Source: Buxus sempervirens
Taxonomy: Eukaryota > Streptophyta > Magnoliopsida > Buxales > Buxaceae
NCBI GenBank assembly: GCA_947561395.2
Contig: OX387182.1
Span: 35,209,949 to 35,273,948 of the forward strand
DNA: 64,000 nt
Direction of reading: 5' to 3'
Part shown: one piece after another, positions 1 to 11,456 of the stretch
Layout of the letters: every line of letters begins with the position of its first letter
Numbering within the stretch: position 1 is the first letter of the stretch
Notes under the pieces: generated by a model
The model's database searches: none
The model's input: the letters and a program-made list of their open reading frames with translations, nothing else
Told to the model about the DNA's origin: nothing
Translations under genes and position numbers: made by a program

Positions 1-266
1 GAGAATTGCACATCCAATTCTTTGACGTGGGTGTAATCAGTAGACGATCCGAAACTTCCGCTATACGACTTGGACAAGTATAGCCTACAGGTATGCTTTA
101 TATTTCCAACACTTAGAATTTTTTTAGGTGAACTTGTCATAAGAACAGCTGTTGTGTGCTACAAGATTTGGTTGTAGAAAATTCTCCACGATGTTTAGGA
201 GAAATTCCATCAATAAATAGGTAGAAAAAGAAAATTTTATGCTATATATGTGTCCAGTCATTTTGC
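1..266. other. unclassified leading segment
   Basis: No gene or complete element is visible. The segment ends at the TSD of the solo LTR that follows. A donor-like CTACAG|GTATGC near position 90 resembles the splice-donor-like sites in the LTRs further on, so this may be a truncated LTR, but that is inference. Confidence 0.3.
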
Positions 267-271
267 TGAAC

Positions 272-2745
272 TATAACACCCCGGATCCAGGTTTATTTAC
301 ACACATAAACCCAAATCTAGTTCGTTAGGGAAAATGGCCCGAAACAACTATTCCAGACTTAAACAAATTCATTTATTATATCAGAGTGCGAAAATAAAAA
401 CATCTTTCAGAAAGCGCGGAATTAAACTACCAAAATCATCCTTTTATATTTCATTAATGAAGTCTGGAAATGGTTCAACTAAATAACATAAATAACATCC
501 ACCAAGGTGTGGATTAAAGATACCAATCATCCTTTAAATAACATCGAACTCCTTAATTAAAATACTGAAAATAATCCCTAAGAAAATAAATCTAAATGTC
601 TCTCCATGTCCTACACAGGAATGAAATAGTCTTCTTCCTGGTAATCACAGTATTCCCTCAGTGTCTCTACCCCAGCAACGTCCTCTCCAGGAATATCTAA
701 AAACAAAACCGATAAAACAATAATGTGAGAAACAACATCTCAGTAAGCAGTCATGCAAATAGTTAACCACAATAAAATATGCATCGTATAATCCGAATAA
801 TCACAATAAGATATCAAGACAACAATGAAATATAATTTGTCCACCTCATGGGACTCATGAAATAGTATACTAGAAAAAGAGAGTAGACATGTGCCAGTAT
901 GTTACCTAACTGATTTACGAAGGACCAGCCGCCCTGCAGTCTGGCTATTCAACACCAACGGAAGAACCGAAATATGAGTTAGCATGTACGACCCAACCAA
1001 TCCAGGAGTGGGTAACGTAGTGACCGACCAATCCAGGAGCGGTACCATCCTCAAGATGATGGAATGTCTCAGACACAAAATTCAAACCCCTCTAATACAC
1101 ATTTCACTTACTAGCTATTCTATGGATCCATATAAATGCTAAGCCCACTCAACAGTGAGAAAAACCAACCAGGATAATGGACATACTTCTCAATAACACC
1201 CACCTAATACAGAACCATATCTGTATCACCAATCCACCCATGCAAGAAACAATAAATCAGACACCAACCTTGTCACACCAGTGACCCAAAATCAAAACAG
1301 AATGCACCAAGTCATATGTCCAAAACTCCAAGTTTCAATGGGCCAATATGTCTCGAATGTGTATCGACTCCATCGATGCACACAATACCTTCATATCACC
1401 CAAATACAAGTGTCTGAACTCACAAAACAAACCTTGGTTAATAGTAAAATCTTTTGGAACAATGGAATCAAATAAAAGTACCTCTTTAGAAACATCTACC
1501 CAAAATCTTTATAAAATTGAATTTTAAACATCCACCAATGCAAACACTTCCCAAATACCCCAATCTTGATGGTACATAGGTTAAAATTGAATATAATCCC
1601 TTCCTTAGTGAAAACTAGGTTGAAAAGAAACATTTTTTAAAATCTGACAGACTGGTTGCTCGAGCGGCCAAGGGCTCTTGATCGGCCTTACAGAACAGGT
1701 TAATTCAGGGTAGGTAGCTCGAGCGACTGCTCTAGCGGTATTTCATTCTGGGTAAAATTACTCTCGGGTTTTGGAAATGTACATAGGGCGCTCGAGCGAC
1801 TGCTCAGGCTGTCCAATACGTGAAAAATTCGTAACTTTGCAAAATTCCATAAAAATTCCACAACTCAATAATCAATGCATCAAAACCATTCTAAATCATT
1901 CTAAAATACTTTATAAACATGCTAGAACAATTCCCAACAATTAAAACATCATAAATAACAAAATCAATGGATCAAAACACAGAATAACCACGAATATCGT
2001 ATAAACACGAATTCAGATTTTATGCAAACATCAAGGGACTACTTACCTGGTTTTAGAAACTTAAATCTTCTCTAAGAGCCACGAAATATCACCCCAGAAT
2101 TTGCCAAATGATCCCAACAACCTCGATCACGTCTGGATTCAAAAATCACACTTTTAAGACTCTTAAACATACTCAAATCTCCATAACAGAAACTTGTATC
2201 TCTTTGGCTCTTACCTGAGTTTTCTATGCACAAAAATACTCCTCCTTCTTCTCTAAGACGGCTCCAACAGTTGCTTTAGGGTTAGGTTTGATCACAAGGC
2301 AACTACGAGAAGAAAATAGGAAGCAAGCAAGGACGTGCGGCTATTTTCTAATCTGGGTTTTTAAACTCCACGTGAATAGCAACTCCATGCAATACTAGGT
2401 TATTTTATTATTTAATGGCTTTTACAAAATTTCCCCTCCTTCATTAAACCCACTTAAATCAAACCATCTTAAACCAATTCAATTCCTTGGGTCAACCCAC
2501 TATCATTGGGTTCGACCAACTCTTATTTATTCTCCTTGGTTATAATACCATTAATTCTTACTAATAATATAATAGCACAATAATTAATATATTATAATTA
2601 TATTTTGTCAATAATTAGATGCTCACCTTATATAGGCTCTCCTATCATCTCCGATTCATCTTGAACTCCTCCGAGTTGAACCATAATCTCATCTCCTACA
2701 TATTATTAACCAATTAGTTTAGTTACTAAAATCTGGGATTTTACA
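272..2745 (-). mobile_element. solo LTR, long TGTAAAAYCCC-type family
   Basis: The segment is bounded by a perfect 5-bp duplication TGAAC (267-271 and 2746-2750). Read on the minus strand it starts TGTAAAATCCCAGATTTT and ends GGATCCGGGGTGTTATA, so the termini form an imperfect inverted repeat as in plant Ty3/gypsy LTRs. The last bases TATA in place of TACA look like decay. It contains no coding domain. Blocks such as CCTCTCCA...ATCTCAGTAAGCAG (about 670-755) recur in the LTR at 18,417-21,461, so both belong to one family. Two minus-strand consensus donors (CAG|GTAAG) have their GT at 2214 and 2046. Assignment to the Tekay/Del chromovirus lineage is inference from the termini. Confidence 0.82.
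1655..1810. repeat. GCTCGAGC palindrome cluster inside LTR
   Basis: GCTCGAGC-type octamer palindromes occur three times (about 1657, 1708 and 1791), twice followed by GACTGCTC. The copies are spaced over 150 bp within the LTR, in the same relative region where sister LTRs carry other short palindromes (about 20,325-20,420). Confidence 0.5.
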
Positions 2746-2750
2746 TGAAC

Positions 2751-3426
2751 AATGACAAGCGAATTAAACATGGATCTCAATTACCCTTTTGCCTAAGTAA
2801 CTGGCATGAATTGCCTAGTTCTTGAAGTGGCGATTGTTTTAGAGGAAGAAGAAGCCCAGTGCAACAAGCACGCATTCTTCTCCTCTCATCGCTTGAACCT
2901 TGGTTGTGCTTGTTGATGTATTTAGGGACACTGGATGCTTAACGATGAGATACAACAGGATGTTCCAAGTACCCTTTATAGGCAAGGAAATTCTCAATTC
3001 TTGTATTGATTTATCTCAAAAATCATGGATAAACTAACTCAGATTAGTTTTAAGTCTTTGTAGGCGAAGAATTGGGTGGGGACAAAGGAGATTTCGACTA
3101 GCACTTCCAGAGTCAAGTAGACTTCCCAAAGTTCCCAAAGGCGTCCCCTTTGTATCCCCGGCCAGTAGCAAGACCATATGTTGCTTATGCTCATCTTTTT
3201 TTGAATTCCACCTTTCGTTCATTCTCATAGAATTCTTTTGCTCTATGCATACCTTCAAGAAGCATTCCGGATCCCTCAACTTTGCCAAGCTTTCTTTTCT
3301 CCTTGCCTTCTCTGTGAAAACAAGCATCCCTTGAATAAATGCTTCTCTTCTGCCTTTAGAAAAGCTCTCTTCTTGTTCTCAAATGCCACATCAGAAGCCC
3401 CCATCAAGAGCAAACTGCTCAATAAG
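2751..3426. other. pre-insertion host sequence, left half
   Basis: This is the DNA left of the large nested LTR whose right continuation is 17,273-17,459. Short open frames exist on both strands, but none has a recognisable motif or codon structure that would support a gene. It could be intergenic DNA or older transposon debris. Confidence 0.4.
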
Positions 3427-4057
3427 TGTAATGACCCAACCCAGCGAGGTATTGTCTACTTTGGGCCTTAGTCTGTACGGTTTTGTCCTCAAAAGGCACC
3501 TCGCTTGGTTAAATGGTGCTAGTGTAGAACCTTCCTGTAAAACCCCGAATTTTCCTTAAATAATATAATAAATTAATAAATAATATCTTTGGGAATTTTA
3601 ATTGATGGAAATATTTTATTAATGTAAGGGATGATATAATTAGTGGAGATCCAAAGTTGGACGCAGATCCGACCGTCCGATCATAAGTTATCAAGGTATG
3701 ATTTATATTTTAAATTGTTGTGTTCTGATTGGGTAGTGTGTATAGGAAAATTTGTAAGTGAGCTACATAGAATCAGAGAGTATATATAATAGTTTGATAA
3801 CCTAATTCTATACGTTTAGAATACTTGCACGTATTTTACAGCCGCAAGAGACAAGCCGTGAGCGACCGAAGAAGAAGAAGAAGGAGGAGAAAAGAAGGAC
3901 TTTGGTCTTGTGTTCTTCACCATCTGGAGAGAGACTTACATTTGTGCAAAGTGTTGCTTAGAAGAGAAGAATGTTTTCACTTTCGCTTTCCGAAGTATCG
4001 ACCTCGTTGCGCCAAGCTACACACATTCGGGTTCAACTTCCTATAGGTTAAGGGTAG

Positions 4058-6380
4058 GCCGTGTAAAAAAATAAAAGGTGCACAGTGCATTGTAAAAATA
4101 GGGTGCATTCACAACGTCCCAAACCCTTGCCACTCTTTTCGCAGCCATGCATATACAAACCAAGGCATAATAGGAAAGCATATTTAAAATAAACAAGTAA
4201 ATAAAGCAATCCTATAGCACCCAAAACATGCTCATAAAAAAAATCATCTAATCATGCAAACATATGATCATGTTATACTCCCAAAATCATCATGGAGATC
4301 TTGCTGAAAATTAAAACATGCTATCATAAAAATATAGCAAGAAATAAGCATGGTTCAACAAAACGGACCTCCCCTACGCATGTTTGTAGAAACAATCCTA
4401 TAAATCAAAATTCAGCATGTTTCTACCCCCATGAATTCTTAAGCAATAATTCAGATTTAAAATATACTCAACATGCTTAAGAACACAAAATAGCAAGCAA
4501 CTAAAAAAAATCAAAAACATGAACAAACACCAAAAGGCTTAAATCCACAAGTCCCCAGCAGAGTCGCCAGTTGTGAGACATGGGAAAAAATCAATCTAAT
4601 GATTTCCTCAATCATCACACGGGATTGTATAAAGAGTCGCCACCATTCAATTTAGGTGTGAATGGACACCAAAATATCAAATAAGCACAAAAAGGCAAAT
4701 TTTAGGGCAAAATATCCCTCCTAAAAAAAACCAACCAGAGATGGGTAAGGGGATTAGGTTATGAACAGGGGAAGGTGTTAGGCACCCCTATTCATCCACA
4801 CAAGGTGGTTGCCAGGTATTTGTTCATGTTTAAAATAAAGGAAAAAGCTTGCTATAAAAATCACACAAAATCACAAAAAAGGCAAAATATATGGTTTTTT
4901 CATATGAATAGTCTGATTGATCCAGAACTATCAAACATGATCATACCATTCCTAGGGTTTCATGATCAAAATAAAATTGAGATAAAATCAAATAAAATCA
5001 ATTTAAAGTGAAAAATCCAAAAATCTGGCTTCAAGTCAAAATTCTAGAAATCTAGAAAAATATGATTTTTATAAAATATTTCAAAATTTAACTTGAACAG
5101 TCCAGGACATAGATAAAGCCCAAATTTCACATTAAATCAGAAAATCAAAACCAAAAAGACCCACGTTTATGAAAAACACCAAAAGGGGAGAACTGAGACC
5201 GTAGGGTCTTCTCTCAATAATGAAAAACAATTTAAAAACCACATCTCATGAAACCCTAGAATTTACTTTCAGGCTTCTAGATTCAGATCTACCATATTGA
5301 TCATGATAAATCCAAGATCATAGCCTAAAACCACAAAAATCACGAAAACAGTGCTGTAGGTGCAAAAGTGGGAAAAATCCAAATTTTATCAAAAAGTGGG
5401 GATCTCATGCTATAAACATCATAGATTCATGTTATTCATTCAGATATATCATAAAAAGCATTAAAACATGATCAAGATATTTAAACAGCCACATCTCACA
5501 AATTAGAGCACATGGGGGTCTACCCTATGGATCCACCTGTTCCCCTTTTCCCTAGTTCTCTCTTCACGTTTTACGGCTAAAGAGACTCTTGAGGTACTTG
5601 GAGATAGGTTTGGTTACACAAACACAATCAGAGGCTTTATTCTAAAAGAAAAAGAAAAAAACAGATATGGGGTTCTATTCTAGGGATCCACCTGTTCCCC
5701 TTTCCCCTAGTTATCTCTTCACGTTTTACGGCTAGAGAAACCCTTGAGGTACTTGGAGACAAGTTTAGGAATACAAAAACAGATATGGCCTTATTCTACA
5801 GCAATAGAGATGATCCTATTACTTCTAGAATTGAAGACAGAAAATAAAAAAAGGATAGGGGACTTACCTGGATTGAGCAGGCAGAGCAGCAGGGATTCCT
5901 TTCCTTCTCTTGGAGCTTTTGATTCTTCAAAATTTCGTGGCCCTAAGCTAGAGGAAAGAGCCTCTATTTATAGACAAAGCCAGGGGTATGGTTGGTCCAG
6001 AAGGATATAGCCTGGTCTTTAAGATAGAGTAAAATACAGAGATAATGTCCATCCATAGCCAACCAAGGTAGCTTCAGCGAATAAAATACTTAATTCGCTC
6101 GTTTAAATATATATTGGACTTCAAATAAAGCTCAGAAATCGTGAGAAGGACAAAACTCGCACGTGTCTTTAATGCCCGTAAATGATTTACGGTCCAATGG
6201 TGACCGTATAGTTACTACGGGCGCGCCTATCCGTAGATTAGTTTCGGGCGCGACCGGCCCGTGAAGAAAATACGGGCAAAGCCTGTTCATTCAATTTTTA
6301 TGTTTTTTTAACCTGTTTTAAGCTCTAATTACATGTTTTTATTATTTTCTCATTTGGCAGTGCAATTTGGGGTGTCTACA
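4058..6380 (-). mobile_element. Tat/Ogre-type LTR with PBS and 5' leader, truncated
   Basis: On the minus strand an LTR runs from 6380 (TGTAGACACCCCAAATTGCA) to 4572 (...CCCATGTCTCACA). Two bases further on is a 19-nt primer binding site, TGGCGACTCTGCTGGGGAC, then about 0.5 kb of leader. The PBS is of the kind known from Ogre/Tat gypsy elements (tRNA-Arg type; family knowledge). The LTR has a minus-strand TATA box (TATAAATAG near 5966) and a donor CCAG|GTAAGT near 5866. The rest of the element is missing. GGTAG occurs on both sides (4053-4057 and 6381-6385) and may be the TSD, but the left boundary is not firm. Confidence 0.7.
4551..4569 (-). other. primer binding site of Tat/Ogre-type element
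   Basis: On the minus strand this reads TGGCGACTCTGCTGGGGAC, beginning two bases after the LTR end, which is the normal position for reverse-transcription priming. A copy of its first ten bases lies inside the LTR at 4633-4642. Confidence 0.75.
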
Positions 6381-7426
6381 GGTAGGTGACACCAGTTTTC
6401 GTTTGTTTTTGTATTTATGTTCGTTTAATCTCCAAAGCATGTTTTTGTATGCTATATTCATGTATTTAGTATGATAACAATATTATATGTATATTAGAAT
6501 GATGTTAGACATGAAAAATCACATTTTTACACAGTTTCTGTACGTTTTTTAGGGACCGCCGACCTCGACTATGCTCGGCGCTAGTTAAAAATTTGAGACC
6601 GCCCAAGATCGCGTGAAGACTTATCGTCGGCGATCAAAAACTAACTACCGCCTACCTTAGACCGCCGGGGCGATCCTAGGCACTCTGTGCAGAAATTTCA
6701 GAAATTCGTAATTTCAAACCCTAATTCAATTCCAAACTATTTTTAATCAATTTTAATCATTAATTAAGATGTTTTAAGACCAAAATAAATTATCAAATAC
6801 CCTGTTTTGGTAGAAAATAAATAGGGAATGATTTTAGGTAATTAGTTGTCTAAACTTGATCTTAAATAAGAAATTATAAGTTAATGCAGATAAATCTTTA
6901 TAAATTAGACTAATTAATCAAGAGACATTAATTTATATATCAGCAACCAGATTTCTACAAATGGAGACTTTATATCAGAAACCCAACCCTATTGAAATAC
7001 CTTTGATAAATCTTAAGTATCAGGACTATTAAGCTTCACAGGTAAAACTCTTAACCAGAAACTACCTGATGGAATTTGGAGACAGAACCTTATATACCTT
7101 TAGGTCTCATTGGTTAATTTAAATTGGACTACCCTAATTTCCTTCCACTAAATAACAAGTATCATATTGCTTTATGTGACCACCTTTAAACTTTAAATAA
7201 CCTTTAAATTACCTTAATCGATCCCACCACTACTATAAACCACTTGAGTCTTCCATTATTAAGATAATCCCATAGTCAATATGAGTACACACTAATGAAC
7301 TGGTTATAGAACAAGACTTTGGATTACCGATTGAACATGAAAGAACTATGATTAAAAAATATATTGGAATGTGAATGATTTGTACAATGGCTTGGTGGTC
7401 AGTTTCATTAATAACCTACTTGGTGG

Positions 7427-7640
7427 CAGAGATTATTACCTGCTTGGTGGCAGAGATTATAACCCACTTGGTGGCGAAGACCCTAACCTACTTGGTGGCG
7501 GAGACCCAACCCGCTTGGTGGCGGAGACCCTAACCTGCTTGGTGGCAGAGACCCAACCCGCTTGGTGGCGGAGACATTACCCGCTTGGTGGCGAAGAGAC
7601 CCGCTTGGTGGCGGAGACATTACCTCTTGCGGGAGAGATT
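7427..7640 (+). repeat. 24-bp minisatellite in LTR
   Basis: About nine tandem copies of a 24-bp unit of the form CTTGGTGGCRGAGAYYNWAACC. Because 24 is a multiple of 3, the array is open in frame (LGGRDYYL-like repeats), but it lies in an LTR and nothing suggests translation. The downstream 7,640-7,960 region holds looser repeats of the same composition (GGTAGAGRT, TGCATCCYAC). Confidence 0.8.
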
Positions 7641-10600
7641 TATTACCTCTTGTGGGGCAGATGTATTTCCGATGGATTGCATCCTACAGGAGAGGTACCT
7701 CATGTGGGGGAGATGTGATTATGCGTGATTGCATCCCACATGGAGGATGGGTGTGTGAGTTACCACTGGAAGATGAGGAAGCTATTTCCTACGGTAGAGG
7801 TAGATGCTAGGTGTTCACATCCTACGGTAGAGTTATGTTGTCTCCTGCAGGGGGTACCTGTAGTCTTAGAGATGTGCATTCTCCTGCGGAGCTTGTGTAG
7901 ATACTATGTGTTTGCGTCCTGCGGTAGAGATAGGCTGCTACCTGAAGGTTGGCTTTTATTACTGATATAATGATTGATTCTCTGATTGATGGATTGTTTT
8001 AGACATATTTGATAAGATTGTTTATTTAAAAGAAATATTGAAATGCCATAATGGAACAGAAATTCTAGGATTTAATGTAAACTGTTAAAATGGAATATTA
8101 TGGAATCATGAATAAAATGTAGAATTGTTCTTAGGAAGACACTAATTGAAAACAAATCAGAAACCATGGGAATGTCAATTATAATACATTGACCTCTAAA
8201 TTGAACTGAAAAGCACATGATTAACTTCTTTTAATTCAGGCACTGATTAAATGTTTGTTTTATACCGAGATTATTCGTTTATCTTATGGACTATAATTAC
8301 TCGTCTATTTTACCAAGCATGAAACCACTGTTACTTTCAATATATATATAAAACTGATTTTCCTCATGCATGTGTTACCTACTGAGATATTTGTATCTCA
8401 CCCCTACTTTATATTCTATTTTTTTCAGGTCATCTTGGAGAGTACGCCACGGGTTAAACTGTAATGGGTTAAACTTTATAAAATCCTGAAGACAAGTGTA
8501 GGACCTCTTATATAGTTGTATTTGTTTTATTGGAATGCTCATAGTTGATTTGGTAGGATATAAAGAGTTAGATAATTTGTAGTTGCCTTTCATTTGATTA
8601 TTTGATGTAATAGGGAGATTCAGCTTCTAATAAATGATTTAAGCTTCCTAGTACTCTGATAAATCTTAGTTCTTTATTTCCTTATCTTTGAATTGATTGT
8701 AATGTACCACAAGTTAATGCCTTGATCCGAGTCAAAATGAGAAAAAAAATGACCCGGATTCGGGGCGTTACATTAATTCCCTAGTGTCACATACACATTA
8801 GAGTTCTCTTGCTTTAAAAGAGATAATCCAAAAGAGAGAAACCCAAAAAGCCTAAACCGTAACCTACACATCTTTTGATCTTTTTGCTTTCTTCTACTAT
8901 TTCCCAAGAAGAACACAAAACCCTAGGTAAGCCCTTGTCCTTTTTCCAAGTTCTCTTTATCTCCTTCATAGTTCCTTATTATTTATTAATTTATTTCTCC
9001 AATGTTGATTATAGGAGGATTAGAAGAAGAAAAGGAGGAATAGGAGAAACCCTAAGAGATTTGGGGCTTGATTAAGGTAAGGGTTTTACTTTTGTTTATA
9101 TGATAAATAATGTGAGATCTTGATAAAATAACTATTAGTAATTTTAAATAATTTCTGCATATTTGTTCAATCGTTGCGGGGTTTAATCTTTTGATTGTGA
9201 TTTTTATTTAATCATTAAAACGTAGTCGATTTTTACATCTTGTGGTGTTTTATAATGGTTAATTCATGAATTATATATCAAGTACTGTACTTGTTGAATG
9301 AAACCGCGTACATGATTCATTTTTTATTGTTTTTATGTGATTCGTTTATTTATTCTCTGTGCCGTCACATTCTTAAATGACAATGGACAATTCTTATATT
9401 AAAAAAAAATGTCATCTGGAGAATGTTACAAGGTTATCATGGGATTCACATGGCTTTGGTTACTTTTCACATAATTATGTTAATGGCAATGATGCCATGC
9501 AAGGCCATACTATTTTAACATATCATGGCCTTAAGGCCATTGATTATGTGAATGAGTATTGTATCATTACATTGCATGGTTATTCATCTCATTGTATACA
9601 TGGGATCATGGAAGTCATCATCAGTGATGCCATGTTTCTCTTCTGTCTTTATATAGCCCACTAGCAATCACATCACATCCAAGATACAGAATCACCACAT
9701 CACTTCACCTTTCAACACTTTTATTTTTTTTTTATAAAAGAAAAGGACATTGCCCATGGAAGTGTTATGGGCTTTACTTTACTTTTCAACTCCTCTATTT
9801 ACTTTATATATTTGGATTGGTTGCTTTCTCACAATGGTATGGTCATTCTTGTTACAGCATCACACATAGTTATGAAAACGTGACCTAACGTTAACCATAC
9901 AGGACTTTAATACTAGTTCATGATTCTCTTTATTGTTAATCATAAATTTAATTTTAATTGCATATGGCCTTTGGACATGTGAGTTTTTGTTATAGTTATA
10001 CTTGTAAACATGTATATTGATTCTAAACTATTTAATATGCTATAGTACCATTGTAGTTATATGCTATGCTATATCTTACCATGTTATGATTTTAATTATT
10101 TTGTCTTGTAAATCTATGTTATAACTACTCATGCTGGTTTGTTTCATATAATTATAATAATATTAGTAAAATAATAATAATAATAAGCATTACGATTATA
10201 TTATATAAGTATTATTGTTGTCTTACTTTTAAGAAGACAAAAACCATAAATATAATTATTAGTTTTACTGGGACAGTGAAATTTTAGATGGGTTGATTCT
10301 GATTCTTTTATGAAGTTTATTAGAGGTATAAAAACACTAAAGTATGATTGTAGAGAAAATCTCTATTAATAGAAAGTATTAAAATTCTTTCAGTTTTATA
10401 TATGAGATGATAAATGTTGACATTAAATATAATGCTTTATTGTATAATAAGCTTTGGGTAAATATTATAGTGGATCATGAGAATTTTGACAAAATTCTAA
10501 TCATGATGCTATGTGGTCAATTGTATGTAAAGAAATGACATAAATATATATCTTTATTTTAGTGATTGCTCATGAGAGATGACCATCTTAGTGATAAGTT

Positions 10601-11079
10601 GGTGTTCTTGGGGTTTGAGTCCCTAAATTTTAAGGAAATAATTTTGGGCGCTTGTGTCCCATGGGTTGAAAGCCCCTAAAAACCATGATGTACACATGGA
10701 ATTTATGATAGTATGATCCTTGTTGTATTAAAGTGGGATCCAAGGGCGTTGATCCTAGCCAAAAGTTGGATTGCTCTAGATGGTGGGCTTGAACATAATT
10801 CCGTTTAGATTTGACATGAGAATTGTCAGCACCTCATTTTTGCACCCCGGAGAGCCCGAAATACAAACCCTAATCGAAAAGTCAAACCCTAAGGGGTGAA
10901 AAGTTGACTTTTTGATCAAGTGATAATTGGCCACCTTGCTTCATCTCAATGGATAGAGAATCTCGACACGGTTAACTTAACTGAGTTTGCCCAAATCGGA
11001 GTCCGGATGAAGAAGATATAAGCTGTTGAAGTTTTCGAGCAGCAAAACCTAGAAAACTGCACACGTGGCGAGAAACGCA

Positions 11080-11305
11080 GGAAAATATCTCGAGGGGCAA
11101 TCCGTGAATGCCCAAAAATGTGGAAAATATCTCAGGGGCGAATCTCCAGATATCCAAGAGTATCAGGAGGGAATCCATAAATATCCAAAGTCGAGAAAAT
11201 ATCTCAGGGACCAAATCAGTAAATATCCAGAAGTATCAGAGGGCAATCCGAAAAAAATCCAAAAGTATCAAGGGGCAATCTGCGAATATCCGAAAGTGTC
11301 AAAAC
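11080..11305 (+). repeat. degenerate tandem repeat upstream of the LTR promoter
   Basis: Five to six imperfect units built from GAAAATATCTCAGGGGC, AATCC and ATATCCA/AAGTATCA words. The array occupies the U3 part of the 10,824 LTR, about 140-360 bp upstream of its TATA box. The units are too diverged for a precise period by eye. Confidence 0.65.
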
Positions 11306-11327
11306 AATTCAATTTTTGTAATAATTA

Positions 11328-11436
11328 TGTCTGTATCCGACATTTAATGTTGGATACAAACAGGCCAAAGTGTATCCGACCTTGGAGGTCAGATACACAC
11401 AATATGTGGTGTATCCGACCTCCAAGGTCGAATACA
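11328..11436. repeat. three near-identical 25-bp palindromes upstream of TATA
   Basis: Three imperfect palindromes with outer arms GTATCCGAC and GTYRGATAC/GTCGAATAC occur in a row, separated by 14-15 bp linkers. They end about 10 bp before the LTR TATA box. The arms are conserved while the central bases differ (ATTTA, CTTGGAG, CTCCAAG). Their spacing of about 40 bp recurs in other LTR arrays of this window. Confidence 0.7.
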
Positions 11437-11442
11437 ATTAAA

Positions 11443-11456
11443 CCTCTATAAAAAGG
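11443..11456 (+). promoter_or_regulatory. LTR TATA box (10,824 LTR)
   Basis: CTATAAAAAGGGGG, directly after the three-palindrome array and 289 bp before a consensus splice donor. Confidence 0.65.

Larger units (their letters stand above)
3536..8772 (+). mobile_element. nested LTR, TGTAAAACCCC...GGGGCGTTACA family
   Basis: The segment starts TGTAAAACCCCGAATTTTCC and ends CCGGATTCGGGGCGTTACA, interrupting the outer LTR after AACCTTCC. A 5-bp duplication is not visible (CTTCC against TTAAT), so it may have arisen by inter-element recombination or the duplication has decayed. The block before the end (about 8370-8440, ACTGAGATATTTGTATCTCA) matches the equivalent blocks at 16,910-16,960 and 23,130-23,190. 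It carries a 24-bp minisatellite at 7,427-7,640 and is split by a Tat/Ogre-type fragment at about 4,058-6,380. Confidence 0.65.

Noticed and set aside
3034-3471. Overlapping open frames on both strands in the host segment
   Set aside because: Neither has a recognisable domain, and the segment joins across the LTR nest to 17,273 without extending a frame convincingly.
7371-7718. Open frame of 115 codons with LGGRDYYL-type repeats
   Set aside because: It is the 24-bp minisatellite of an LTR read in one frame. The period is a multiple of three, which keeps any frame open; there is no homology or start context.
7400-7960. CRISPR-like array
   Set aside because: Units are contiguous 24-bp tandem copies without unique spacers, in a plant LTR; it is a minisatellite.
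11065-11451. 128-codon open frame near the LTR start
   Set aside because: It is produced by the degenerate tandem repeat and palindromes of the LTR U3; two overlapping frames are equally open.
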